Counted from the stretch's first letter, positions 47,341 to 58,523 are shown. The stretch: 64,000 nt of DNA from Desmodus rotundus (GCF_022682495.2 NC_071396.1:19899735-19963734); one strand, 5' to 3'. Made by a program: numbers and translations. The notes: a model not told the origin generated them from the sequence alone.

Positions 47341-47819
47341 TCACTGCCTTCACTCCCTTCCTAATTTTACCCGGCCTCAGGACCACAAATAGCTTCTATA
47401 TGCTGACGATTTCTGAATAGATAGGTTTCTAATCCAGGCCACAGCTCTGAACTCCAGATTCTCTATACAGCTGCCTAGTCGGCTCTCCCCGTGGATTATT
47501 AACAGATATTTAGAATGTAATGTGTCCATACTAATATTTTCCCCCTGCATTGAACCTCCTCCTCCCACATTCTACCCTCTGTCACTCAGTGGCAGCTCCA
47601 TCGTCCGGTCCCTTCGGTCATCTTTGGCACCTGACCCATCAGGAAGTCCTGTTGGTTCTGCTTCCTGTCAGCCCTGCCTGCAAGCGTTCTCCCCTTCTCC
47701 CCACTCATCCCCCTGGCACAGGTGCGGCTGCTGGAAAGTCTGGTGACGATCTGACTTTCCCTTATGGCTTATTGCCTGGATGTCTGAGGGGTTTTGTATT
47801 TTTCTTTAAAGTCTAGAAA

Positions 47820-48910
47820 TTGTACCAGAATCATGTTTGCTGTTCCTCATTCTGAGTGTATTTTGACTTTATATATTGTTTCAATTTTCTGATCCATTTG
47901 AGAAATTCTTCTTGGACTGTAGTTCTTAGTTCTTGTTCTCTTTTTTGCTTCGGTTTTTATTGTTTTAGGGACTCCTATTATACAAATGTTGGATCTTCTT
48001 TGCCTATCTTCTTTATTTGTTGCTTTCAAATCCCTTTTCACTCTTTCTTCATTTTTTGCATTTACTTTTTTCCTTTACATGTTCTATTTCTCTTAAGGCA
48101 TTATCTGCTGGTTTATGCATTCTTGCTACTACTGTGGTCTGTTTCTACTCAGAACACTTTTGACACCAAATGGGTTTTCTATACCAAACGGTTCTCCAAT
48201 TCTCTATAATTTAACTAAGTTCAGGCACTAACTCCCTGGAGTTACTGCAGACACTACAGGTTAAAGGCTCAGTCCCACAAGACTGCCCTCACTTCAGAAG
48301 CCAATCACATGTAGTGGGTCCCCAGTTTACCCACAATTCTCTCTGACTGGGCTACAGATTGGGGATTCCCATGAGCCCCTCCTTAGGTTCTGTAATTTCC
48401 TATAATAGCCCATGGAACCAAGGCAACACTTACCAGCTAGGTAGAAAGGTACATAGGGCAAGGTATGAAAGAGTCTTGAGCTCAGGGGTGTGGGGTCCAT
48501 CGCCCTTCTGGAATGTGGGTATGTTCTACAACTTGGAAACTCTGACCTCTGTTATCTAGGTTTTCTATGGCGGTTCCATGACATAGGCATGACTGATTGA
48601 GTCATTGGCTATTGCTGATTGACTCGATCCCCAGTCCTTCTTCCCTCTTTGAAGGCTGGGGAGTGAGGCTGAAAGGTCCAAACCTCCGGTCGCGTGGCCG
48701 GTTCCTCTGGCAGCTGGCCCCGCCTGGGCTATCTGGAGTTCCCCAAGTATCTCCTCATTGGCAAAAACTCAGGTATGGGTGAAACAGGCTTATTGGGAAT
48801 ACCAAAAGATGCTCCTCTCACCCCTATTACTCAGAAAATTAGGAAGGATTTCGGAGCTGTGAGCCAGGGGCTGGAGAGGAAGACCAAACATGTATTTCTT
48901 ATCATATCAC
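47820..48910 (-). mobile_element. LINE-1 5' region with ORF1 remnant, antisense
   Basis: On the minus strand a frame at 47847-48041 contains RRSNICIIGVPKTIKTEAKK, matching the conserved 'NIrIIGVPE' part of L1 ORF1. Beyond it (48190-48910) lies sequence whose position and wording fit an old L1M 5' UTR read in antisense. An example is 'gacataggcatgactgattg', followed by 'gagtcattggctattgctga'. The order, with ORF1 at low coordinates and the 5' end at high coordinates, is right for a minus-strand L1. The HAL1 family is an alternative. ORF1 is truncated and no ORF2 is attached here. Confidence 0.65.
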
Positions 48911-49275
48911 AATGTCAATAATCTTGTCCTGTTTTAATTTAATCTAATTTCCAACATGATTACAACATTCCTAACACTTCCTGGATCTATCATTTTACTT
49001 CGGAGTTTTGTTTTTTCTCTGGTTTATGTTGTTCTTTTAGCTTGTTTTGAAGTACGTTATAGACTTCATTTGTTTTGTGGGGATGTCTTTCTGGCATGTT
49101 TTATGGCCTGTAGGGATGAGATTCTGACTTTTATCTTTTTTCCTAAATAACTTTGATTGTTATTTTTGTGTGTTAACATTTGTTACATGAAATTACATAT
49201 TTTTGTCTGTAGATGACGTACTTCCACTTGGCTTGTCTAACTCATTGCTCTATTTAAAAAAAGCCTTATGCATTG
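48911..49275. other. AT-rich sequence, possibly old LINE
   Basis: T-rich sequence without a recognised family lies between the L1 and the hAT element. Confidence 0.35.
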
Positions 49276-49283
49276 CTCTAGGG

Positions 49284-49547
49284 CAGTGATTTTCAGCCTT
49301 TTTCATCTCTCAGCACACATAAACTAATTGCTAAAATTCTACAGCTCACCAAAAAATCCATTTTTTGCCAATCTGACAAAACAATAGGCATAGTTTTTAT
49401 TCATCCACACCAGATACTATGGATGTGTTGGCTGTTGCCATTTTTTAAATTTGACAATCTAAGGGAAAAGAGGGCCGTGCCCCTGACTGAATAGTCAGGA
49501 ATTGCATGTTTTAAAAATTCTTGCGGCGCATCGGTTGAAAATTACTG
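49284..49547. mobile_element. Non-autonomous hAT DNA transposon (264 bp)
   Basis: The terminal inverted repeats are cagtgattttcagcc at the left and the complement of ggttgaaaattactg at the right, 13 of 15 matched. An 8-bp target duplication ctctaggg (49276-49283) and cgctagag (49548-49555) matches at 6 of 8. There is no transposase frame. CAGTG-type ends with 8-bp duplications define hAT elements, and the interior is like the nhAT elements described in vespertilionid bats. It would need an autonomous partner to have moved. An inner palindrome, cctgactgaatagtcagg, lies at about 49480-49497. Confidence 0.88.
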
Positions 49548-49555
49548 CGCTAGAG

Positions 49556-50119
49556 TGTCCTCTTCTGTTGTTTCCACGTCGTGTTCAAGGCTGTGGTGGC
49601 TTTTCCCCAAAGATTCTAGACTCTAGACTCTGCTCCCCTCACCTTTTCCAGCTGTCTTCTCATGTGTGCAGACAGCTCTAGCCCTTTCAGACTCTGACTG
49701 CACTCCCCTTGAACTTACCCACTACTTGAGTGAGCAAAACCTCCCGGTTTTGCTGTTGTCTGATGGACTCCCTCAGCTCGCCATAGAGTAACCTGTTGGG
49801 TATTTTGAGATTTTCAGGTTTGCCAGATCCTCGACTGTCTCCTTTGCTTCCTTCTGTACAGATGTTAATACTACTCAGGTCTTATATCTGTAGTGGTTTG
49901 TCCTCATCCTCATATACTGGGGATCCTGGGGATACTGTGTTAGTTTTTATGGTATGTATTTCCCATGAATTTTTGGTTTTGCTCTCTATTTTCCATGGTG
50001 AAACTTGGAAAGATTCAACAGTTATGCTGTGGGCATCAGCCCAACTAAGATCAATCCGTTACGCAGAATGGCACTACTAAAATGTACACCAGCCCATGTC
50101 CCTGCCTCGTGGCCCTCCA
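49556..50119. other. Unique sequence, no gene seen
   Basis: No gene or named repeat is recognised. Confidence 0.4.
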
Positions 50120-50545
50120 CGTCACTATGGTGAAAGCCTAAGTCCTTGAGCTGGCTTTTAAGGTGCCGTGTGACCTGCCTTTCTCCACCTCTCTTCCCTG
50201 TCACCTCCCTGAACTCGTCTCCTGCAACTCTCGCCTTGCTCGCTACACTGAGGCCACACTGGCCTCCTCCCTGTTCCTGAAGGATGCCGGGAGTGGCTCT
50301 GCCTCAGGCCCTTGACACTTGCTCTTCCCATGGTCCTCATTCCAATGTCACCACTGCACTGTCACCTCCCCCTGGCCACCTTCTCCAAAATGGCAAACGC
50401 TTCCAGCACTACCCTCCACCTTTCCTGCCTCATCTTTTTCTTAGCACTTATCATCCCATATTTTATTTATTAATTTTCAAAACGTCAACTGGATTGTAAA
50501 TTCCATCAAGGTAGCTGTTTCTGGTCAAAACTAAACTTTTAGTAG
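50120..50545 (+). repeat. L2-like LINE remnant
   Basis: 'ggcttttaaggtgccgtgtg', 'ccttgctcgctacactgagg', 'cctcaggcccttgacacttg', 'cttagcacttatcatcccat' and 'actggattgtaaattccatc' follow the 3' part of L2 in plus orientation. Confidence 0.75.
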
Positions 50546-50559
50546 ATGAGTGAATACAT

Positions 50560-50720
50560 TTTGCAAGTCCCTCTGGTTTCACTGTGGAGAACGGCGACAG
50601 AACTGGACGGGAGAGCCCAATGAGGAGGCTGCTGCAATCCCCCAGCGGGAGGCCGTGCTGGGACCAGGAATGCGGAGTCAACTCCATGATCTATTTAAAG
50701 ATAGAACAGGCAGACTTGCT
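50560..50720 (+). repeat. Old mammalian interspersed repeat, class uncertain
   Basis: 'ctctggtttcactgtggaga', 'gaggaggctgctgcaatccc' and 'atttaaagatagaacaggca' belong to the same old repeat group as at 37930 and 47110. Confidence 0.45.
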
Positions 50721-50775
50721 GATTATCGACGGAGGTTGGTAAGAGCTGCTTGATTGGGTGCTGGGATATGAGCTC

Positions 50776-50818
50776 TTGTCATGCCCTCGTGAGCTATTGC
50801 ACCATGAGGGCATGACAA
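50776..50818. repeat. Short palindrome (hairpin), 16-bp arms
   Basis: The left arm ttgtcatgccctcgtg (50776-50791) pairs with catgagggcatgacaa (50803-50818). Fifteen of 16 positions are Watson-Crick and the remaining one is a G-T wobble. The loop is 11 nt. It has no repeat family that I recognise. Confidence 0.9.
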
Positions 50819-50969
50819 TGACTTCACGACAGGGCGGTCACAGCTCCTGACCCCCAGAAACTGTTAGTTCTTAATGGAATAATTCACCAGGTGTGTCTGG
50901 GGGAAATCCAAGAGTCCCCAAGGAGAAGCCATTTTGGAGGTGGGGTTAGGGAAGGGGTTTCAGTAAGAA

Positions 50970-51478
50970 TTTGCTACATAATAAATCAGCCTAAGGTGTA
51001 ATGACCCAACACAACAAACATCTATTATTTTTCTGTGACTTTATGGGTTGGCTACGCAGTTTCTCTGGTGACTTTGCCTGGGCTTACCCATGTGGCTTCC
51101 CGCAGCCAGAGCCTCAGCTGGGCTGGGTGTTCATCTCAGGATGGCCTCTCTCACATGCCTGGCAGCTGGGGCTGGCGGTCGCAATGAGGGATGCTCCCTT
51201 CTCCTCCGTCCTTCTCTCCCCTCCCAGTGGGCTAGGCCCGCTACCACACGTGGAGGTCCCAGAGGGCAAAAGTGGGAGCTGCGAGGACTTGCCTTGGACG
51301 TCACACACTGTTACTTCTGCTGGGTTCCGCTGGCCGGAGCAAGTCCCAGGCCAGCCTGGTGTCACGAGAGTAGGGAAATTGAGACGGTTCTCGGTGGGAG
51401 CAGCAGCTGAGTCATTGCTGAGGGATATGTTTACCAAGATGGGGAGAATCTGTGGCCATAGTCTGCAATCTGCCCCGG
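50970..51478 (-). mobile_element. LTR-like or DNA-type old repeat, antisense, class uncertain
   Basis: 'caacaaacatctattatttt', 'ctgtgactttatgggttggc' and, later, 'gacgtcacacactgttactt' and 'gggtttccgctggcc'-like text recall a common mammalian LTR-type repeat in antisense. I cannot fix the family. Confidence 0.45.
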
Positions 51479-51481
51479 AAA

Positions 51482-51700
51482 GAAACCAACATTTACTGAG
51501 TGTTAACCATGTTCCAGGCATGTGCAGGAATGGCACATGCATGATTATGGTGAATCCTCACAGCAAGCCTGGGAGGAAGGCCACTGGACAAACAGAGGCC
51601 CAGGACGACAGATGGCCTCCCCAAGCACCCAGGACCTGAAGCGGGGGGCGGGCATTCGAGCGCCAACGTCTGACACCGAAGCCCCTGGTCCTCTCTCCCT
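51482..51700 (-). repeat. MIR SINE, antisense
   Basis: 'catttactgagtgttaacca', 'tgttccaggcatgtgcagga', 'ggtgaatcctcacagcaagc', 'caaacagaggcccag' and 'gcgggcattcgagcgcc' follow the reverse complement of MIR over nearly its whole length. Confidence 0.8.
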
Positions 51701-53324
51701 CTGGCGCCGACCCCGGTCACACATGGGTGCTGGACAGACAGGGACTCAGCTGGCTCTGCCAAGCTGACTTGGCTTCCTGCCTGTCCCCTCTCTCTCCTTT
51801 GCAGATTGAATAAGGTCCTCGACTTCTTCGGGGATTGGATTTTCCAACGGGCACCACGCACTGCCCACAGGACAAAACTGTACAGGGGTCAGTGTACGGG
51901 GCCGCAGGCCTGCTCACGGTGAGCCCCGCTCCCTAGATAGACACAGTGCTGCTGGTTGACCAGGCTGCTCCGGGTCGCTGGCCTGGCTGATGTTCTCTGT
52001 CCTGCGAGACAGACTTCCTGTCCCTGGTGTCATCAGCATCGGGGGTTTTCTTTGCTGCAGGTCCCTGCCCAGTGGAGCTGTCCTGACCTTTGAATGGTGC
52101 CACCAGGGAGTGCCCTGAGGAGCCTGGGGCTGCAGTTCAGCGGCAGGGCAGCCTCCCTGCTGGTGGGCAGGCTGTGGGTGGATTTGCCCCTGGCCTCCAT
52201 TTCCTGTTTCCTGGGGGGAAAGGAGTGAGTAAGGGTGTTTCCTCTCTGGGGAGGAGGCAAGGACCATTTAAGCCCACCAGCTCTGCCCACCACACTGGTC
52301 TCTGCTTCTGGTTCCATCCAGGCAGAGGCTGCGATGGGTGAAAGCCCATTTGGACAGAGGCAGGGTTGCCACCTCCTGCTGACCATGTACCTGGCGCAGC
52401 CTGTGATGGACTCAGAATGCCATCATGCGCGTGGTCCCTGAGGACCCTGCACCACCCCTGCGAGGCCGGCAAGGAAGGTGGCTCAAATTTCAGGCACAGG
52501 ATGAGTCTTTGCGGCCACCCCGTTAGACCTGGGGCTCAAACCCAGCTCTGTCCAGCTTCAAGCTTCCCTTTTCTGCCCCAGTCCTGGGCTGCCTCCCAAA
52601 ACCAGGGTGTGAGCACTGGGGAGGAGCCTGTGAGCAAGGGACGAACAGATGGCCTGTATCTCTCTCCGGATTCTCCTCAGCACTACCTGGAAGCCAGCAG
52701 CTCTAATGTGACCGCAGCCCCTGTGCAGCGACAGCTGCCTTTGTTCCGTGGGTGGGTCGGCGTGCGGGCCGCCTGGGGAATCCCACTGGTGACAGCGCAG
52801 CATCCTTTTGCGCTGACGCGGCAGCAGATGCCCCAGACCCACTGCAAGCCTGACAGCTCCTCTGCGGAGTGTGTGTAGGGACGGCAGACGTCAGAGCCCG
52901 CCTGCAAATCACCTTCACAAAGATCCTCTGCGGTTGATTCACTGATGACTCATTTGTAACCTGGTTTCAACACTCTGAGTCAAAACGCACCACTTTCATT
53001 AAAAATAACATTCACTGGGGGCTAACGGCTTTCTTTTTTCTGTTTTTTACTGTGCTGTGTGGTTTCTGGACGGGAAGCTATCAGATGGCAGGCACTCTCT
53101 GGGGGGCTTGACACCATCACACGTGCCTTCGCCGACTCTGGGCACTCGGGGGCGCTCCAGCAAAGGGGAGCAGCTTCCTGCTGTGTGCCCCCGCAGCCTC
53201 CTGAATGGCGAGTGTGCTCGGTCAGTGGGGCCTGTGGGAGCATGCGTGGAAGTGTGCGTGGTGACGTTAGAACGCACGTAGGTGACGGACCGTGTCTCCG
53301 CCTGGGAGATTCTGGTACCCACAC
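51701..53324. other. Unique sequence, no gene seen
   Basis: A weak CTCF-like match, 'gcactcgggggcgct', lies at 53142-53156 with two deviations. No exon or named repeat is recognised. Confidence 0.4.
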
Positions 53325-53455
53325 AAATCCAGAAGGATCCGCATCACCCAGGATGCTTGTGAAAAATGCGGAGTCCTGAGCCTCCCCCCACACCCCAGGG
53401 TGGGGCCTGGACAAATTCCTCAGGAGAATTCTAGGCACAGTCGAGTTGAGAGCCT
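53325..53455 (+). mobile_element. MER5A-like hAT remnant
   Basis: 'atccgcatcacccaggatgc', 'tgtgaaaaatgcggagtcct' and 'cagggtggggcctggacaaa' follow the MER5A consensus. The termini are lost. Confidence 0.65.
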
Positions 53456-54356
53456 TGGCCTTGGGTCAAGGGGCAGACCCTCTCTGGTTGCAGGGCAGAG
53501 GCAGGCAGGGCTGCAAGACTGGGAGTCTGTAGGAGGGAGAGAGGAAAATGTGGGGGCGGGGGGGGGGCAGCAGCACCAAAGGTTGAAGTGGGCCCCAGAG
53601 CACCCAGGGGACCGCACTGAAACCCCCTGTTGTATGTGAAGCACCCACACTCTTTATGGTTTGGGGACCAAATCTTGGGCATCCCCTACTTCCCTGGTGA
53701 GAAAAACTATACAGGCTGGTTTCGGGTGTTGGCAGGGTAAGGCCTTGCTCCCTTTACACTGTGTTCTTCAGCAACACAGGGCACGTAGGTGGGAAAGACA
53801 CAAGGTCCAGCTGAGTCTGACCTGGAGGAAAGTTTCACGCACCCCACGGCAGGGGACAGTGGTCTGGGAGCCACCGTTTGATTTCAGCCTTTTGTAACTT
53901 TCTTCTCCAGTTTTTGTTGTTGTGTTCTGAAGTTCCATTTCATGCTGATGTACCCCAAGCCCAGGGGGACGTGTGATCTGGCCCACGTGGGTCACCTTAG
54001 CCATCGCTCCCTCCTCGATGGGCCCTTTCTCCAAGAGCTCCTGGCGCCCAGGCTGATAGGAAATAGTGGGAGGGAGGCTCAGAGTGGAAGGGGGGTGTTT
54101 CATCACGGGGGCCCCACTGCCAGTGGTGGGGGGCATCGCCATCCCGCGTCTCCACCCTGACCTGGCTCCGCTGCCCCAACACTCAGCTCCTGATGGGGTG
54201 CCGCTGCAGTCCTCACCTCCTGGCTTCCCTGTTCACGCTCTGCACTGACCCCACCCTGGCCTGAGCCCTCTGCGTAGTGCCCGTGCCTGCTGCAGCCTGT
54301 GGCCTGAACTCACTCCTCCTCAGCTGCCCTGCTCTGCGGGGTCTGACCCACTCTAA
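53456..54356. other. Unique sequence, no gene seen
   Basis: A G run lies at about 53557-53568. No gene is recognised. Confidence 0.4.
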
Positions 54357-54524
54357 TAACCATATTTTGCCATGTATAATGTACGCCTTTCTGCCCAAAT
54401 TTTTGAGGGGAAAATACGGATGTGCATTATACATGGTATAATGATTACATGCCACGGGTATAATAACTCTGTGAATAATATACACAGAAACGTGGCTGTG
54501 CGTTATACGTGGTAAAATACGGTA
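54357..54524. mobile_element. Tc1/mariner-like MITE (about 165 bp)
   Basis: The left end accatattttgccatgtata is answered at the right by the complement of tatacgtggtaaaatacggt, so the ends form inverted repeats of about 25-30 bases. TA dinucleotides stand at both borders (54357-54358 and 54523-54524), as expected for Tc1/mariner insertion, although the left border is ambiguous by one base. No transposase frame is present. Confidence 0.78.
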
Positions 54525-54874
54525 TTTCCACAGCAAGAGACCTCCAGGCTGCTTCCCCAGCACCAGCTCACGTGACTGCCTTTCGTGCTGCGTTTCCCGC
54601 TCTTCTGGAAGGCCGTCGAGCGCTGGACCGGAACCCCAGTGCTCAGGGAGGGATCTCACCCTTCCTGGCCCTCACTCTCCACTCTTCACTGGTCAGCCAC
54701 ATCTTGAGGCAAATGGCCACAGGTTAGGGGAGGGTCTCACCTGGGGCCCCTCTCTTAGTGCTTATCAGTAGGAAACCTACTTCAGCTGAATTGATTATTG
54801 GGGTTTTGCTATTGACCTTGGAGTTGCTTTGGGGAGGGGATTTGGTAAGAAAGGAGAAGCAACATAGAGAATTT
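54525..54874. other. Unique sequence, no gene seen
   Basis: No gene or repeat is recognised. Confidence 0.4.
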
Positions 54875-55095
54875 GGCTAAGAGTACCGAATCTGGACCCA
54901 TCGTGCTTGGGTCCAAATGCAGGCTCTGACTTGTGGGGCTGTGTGACCTTGGGTAGGTGACTTCGTCTCTCTGTACACTGTTTTGTTTCTCCATCAAATG
55001 GGGATGACAACAGTGAGGCCAATGTCTGAGAGTTCGCTGGGGATTCATTAGCGGAGATCTGGGAAGCACAAGGAACAGCGCTGGGTGCGTAGTGC
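54875..55095 (+). repeat. MIR SINE
   Basis: 'aatgcaggctctgacttgtg', 'gggctgtgtgaccttgggta', 'caaatggggatgacaacagt' and 'cacaaggaacagcgctgggt' follow MIR from the tRNA-like part into the core. Confidence 0.82.
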
Positions 55096-55574
55096 GCCAT
55101 GGCTTAGTTCACCGTGTTTCCTTCACTTGCCCACGGCGGCCGACAGACCTGGGGACGAGGAGCGAGTCAGCAGCACGGCCAGTGCTGGGCCAGGAGCCTT
55201 CCCAGCCTCTCCTCCTGCCGGGGGCCTCCAGGCCGACGGCCTGGAACTGACCCAGGCTCCTCCGTCCACGTGTGCACAGTGTTAACCGCGGCAGATCTCC
55301 GCCCTGGGCCCAGCTCTTGGTTTCACAGTCGTGTGAGGTGCCCAGACAGAAGCAGGGTGCCAGGCTTGACCCATCCCCCCTCATGCCGGCTCCAGATCCT
55401 GCCAGCGGTGCCTCCTGGCAGCTCTAGAACGGACCCCCACGCCTGTCATCCAGTCCACACCGCCGTGATTCCCTCTCTGGCCCACGTCCCCAGTCTCCTC
55501 ATGGATGTGGTGGCCCCTGAAGGCAGGCCCCCATCTGTGGCACTTGTAATGCCACCTTCTATGGGAAAGTTTTT

Positions 55575-56320
55575 GCAGATGCGATTTAAATTAAGGATCA
55601 AAAAACATCAAGTTGTGGTAGAATGTACTACCTAACATTTGCCGCGGTAACCGTTTTTTGGTGTGCAGCTCAGGGGCATTAAGTGCATTCACGTTGTGGT
55701 GCCACCACCGTCACCATCCACGGACACACCCTGGAGAACCGGAACTGTGTTCCCCCTGAACTGCCCGTCTCCCCGATCCCTGCTTCTGTCCCGGCTGCCG
55801 CCATTCTACCATCTGTCGCGTTGGTGGTGACTGTGCCGGGGACCTCAGGTGAGCGGGGTCGTACAGGATCGGTCTGTACGAGGCTCACTTCACTCAGCGT
55901 AATGGCCTCGAGTACGTTCACTCGAGCAGTAGCGTGCGTCAGGGTTTCCTTCCTCCGTGAGGCTGAATGGCATCCCACTGTGCAGACCGACCACATTCGT
56001 CATCTGCTCATTGGCCGACCGGCACTTGGGTTGCTTCCGCCTTCTGTCTGCTGGGACCAGTGTGCTGTGAACACGGGCGGGCACGCGTCTCCTTTAGACT
56101 CTGCCTTAAATTCTTTAGGGTATATGCCCGTGGAACTGCTGGATCGCGTCATGGTTCTGTGTTCATTTTTTGAGGGGTTGTCACACTTTTCCGTCACAGC
56201 TGCCGCATTCTGCATTCCCACCAACAGCGAACAAGAGTTCCAATGTTCCCGCCTCACTAACTCCCAAGGTTTCGACAGCTTTTGTAGGATTTTTACCGAC
56301 TATTTCTTGGTGGAGGTTGG
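55575..56320 (-). mobile_element. LINE-1 3' end, antisense
   Basis: 'tcaggggcattaagtgcatt', 'cgttgtggtgccaccaccgt', 'cttcactcagcgtaatggcc', 'gcacttgggttgcttccgcc', 'agggtatatgcccgtggaac' and 'cattcccaccaacagcgaac' are the antisense landmarks of the L1M ORF2 end and 3' UTR. The chance plus-strand frame across it is an artefact. It is inactive and truncated. Confidence 0.88.
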
Positions 56321-56584
56321 AGGGAGCTCATGCTATTCCATGTGATACCGCAAACGTTTCTAAAAATGTTCCTCAAGCATCCCTTGCTTTCCCTGGGATT
56401 CACATCTGGTGGCAAGTGGCCACTCTTTCCCACCCTCCTCCTCCCCTGCAGGAGCTCCCTGCTAGTTCTAGCTTCCCTGTCATCATTCATGGCTTCAAAC
56501 TACTTTTAAGCTTTAAAAAATGCTTTTTTTTAGAGCTGTTTAAGGTTCACAGCAAACTGTGAAGAAGGTGCAGAGATCCCCATA

Positions 56585-56800
56585 TACCGTATTTTTGGAC
56601 TATAAGACGCACCCTCCCCCCCCAATTTGGGAGGAAAAATAGGCGGTACGTCTTATAGTCCGAATGTAGCTTACATTTACTTTGGTGAAATGCTGTTATT
56701 TATGTTATTAAATATTTTACCACATCTTTTGCTTCAAATTCTTTTTCCTGTTTTCCTCCTCTAAAACCTAGGTGTGTCTTATGGTCCGAAAAATACAGTA
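56585..56800. mobile_element. Tc1/mariner-like MITE with fold-back 5' half
   Basis: The left end taccgtatttttggactata is answered at the right by the complement of atggtccgaaaaatacagta, and TA stands at both borders. A second, inner copy of the end motif in opposite orientation ('acgtcttatagtccgaa', about 56649-56665) lets the left 80 bases fold on themselves. There is no coding frame. The first bases of the end resemble the 54357 element (accatatttt against accgtattttt), which suggests related families. Confidence 0.8.
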
Positions 56801-57936
56801 CTACCTGCCACCCCCCGCTCCCGCCCCGTGCACAGCCTCCCCCGCTATCAACACCCCCACCAGATGGTACCTTTGCTACAGCGAAGGAACCTGTGGCAAC
56901 ACATCATTGTCACCCAGAGTCCACAGGTGACACTGGGGCTCACCCTTGGTGTTGTGCCTCCTGTGGGCTTGGGCAGGTGTTTGATGTCATGAACCCCACA
57001 TTGTCGCATCGCGCAGATGATTTTCAGTGCCCCGAAAACCCTCGTGCGAGTGCTTTTTGATGAGGCATTTGTTCACGGGGTGCAGCCCCGGAAACGTCCC
57101 TTAGTCTCCCCCCACCGGGGCCCATTCCCCCAGAGGCCGCCCACAGTGCCCCTTTCTGGAGAACGTGTCTGGAGGTACTTTATACACATAATGTAGAGGA
57201 GCAAATTGCTGAGGGGTGAAGTGAGGCAGAAAACACAAAAGGAAGGACAGGTTAAGGCTGGCGCCAAACCTGTCCTTTGTCCTTTGCACTCTGAGGAATG
57301 CAGAGGGCAAGTGCAGCGAAAATCAGGGCTGCCAGCACCCGCTGAGCTCCTGAGATGTAACGGGAAGTGGCCGGCCTGTCCCGTGCATGACCTGCACCCC
57401 AGAAGCACAGTCTGGGACAGAGGCAGTTCGCAAAGGCAGTTACCGTCACGGAGGCACCGGTAGGACTGTCTGGGGGGCGGTGGCCTGGACCCCCTAAGGA
57501 GATCTTGAGTTGAATTCTGGGCAGACTCCACAGAGGGCACAAAGGTGACAGGGAGGCTTGGTGTTCGGATAAACATATACCTCTGAGCATGGAGGTTGGA
57601 CACACCCGGGGTCCTGCCGGCTTGCTGCTCCCCCTCCTCCCCTCACCCTGGACAATCCGTGCCAAGGTGGAGGACTCACTTGGGAAGTGCCAGGGTGCTT
57701 CCCTGCCCCGCCTCGCCCGAGGGGCTCACTGGGAGGGAGTTCCAGTTGGCAGGGCGGGCCGCTGCTTTGCTTGTGCTTGGGAACCTCGGTTCTCTCCCAC
57801 TCTGGTGGGCAGCTCACCCCTCCATCGTGGGGAGCCCTGGTTGGCTTTCACCCTCAGCATAGGACAGTTTCTTATCCAGTAAGAAATGATGTTCTTGACC
57901 TCTACAATCTACTGCCTTCACATCCACCATTAATGC
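56801..57936. other. Unique sequence, no gene seen
   Basis: No exon or repeat is recognised. Confidence 0.4.
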
Positions 57937-57953
57937 ATAAGTATTTGTTCTTT

Positions 57954-58204
57954 TAGCAAGCAAATTGTTGGCTTGCTGCTTTTAAAAAAATTTTAGTTTT
58001 GATTTTTGGGAGGGGAAGGAAGGGAGAAAGAGAGGGAGAGAAACATTGATGTGAGAGAGAAACACTGATTGATAACCTCGCGCATGTGTCCCAACCAAGG
58101 ACAGAGCCACAAACCAGGAATGTGCCCCAACCAGGAATCAAACCAGGAACCTTTTGGTTTGCTGGACGATACCCATCTGACTGAGCCATACCGGCTGGGG
58201 CAAG
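57954..58204 (-). mobile_element. Ves-type SINE, minus orientation
   Basis: The A/T-rich tail and GGGAAGG stretch come first, then 'gagagaaacattgatgtgag', 'ccaaccaggaatcaaaccag' (decayed antisense B box) and the head 'gagccataccggctgggg'. The long duplication ataagtatttgttcttt (57937-57953) and ataagtatatattcttt (58205-58221) matches at 15 of 17. Confidence 0.93.
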
Positions 58205-58221
58205 AATAAGTATATATTCTT

Positions 58222-58508
58222 TATTCCATCACTGAGGCCATTCAACAAGAAGCTCCGGCGGGGCAGTCTCAGAACTGCGGGGGGCCATGTCTCCCTTGGT
58301 GGATGGAGTGGGGGGCTGTGGCCCAGGCCCCCTCAAGTCTATTTAGATACCTCTTTCCCCTTCACGGGGCCCCTCGGAGAGTCATCATTCACATTAGCGG
58401 CAGTGAGCCAATGCCCAGTAGGTCTGGAGAAGTACGGGTAGCATGTTCTAGGGCTAAATAAGAGTTCCCAATCCTGAATTTACCTGCTGCCACAGAGAAC
58501 CTTTGCTG
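58222..58508 (-). other. Possible 3'-end-like segment between two SINEs
   Basis: On the minus strand a frame of about 46 codons ending with KGKEVSK and a stop at about 58338 is followed 116 bases later by an AATAAA at about 58217-58222. This is the layout of a last exon or an old retrocopy. I do not recognise the peptide. A stop lies just upstream of the frame, no splice acceptor is evident and no A tail is seen. It could easily be chance. Confidence 0.2.
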
Positions 58509-58523
58509 AACAATGACTCCAGC

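Noticed and set aside
55683..56345. Plus-strand frame of 220 codons
   Set aside because: It is the antisense of an L1 3' end.
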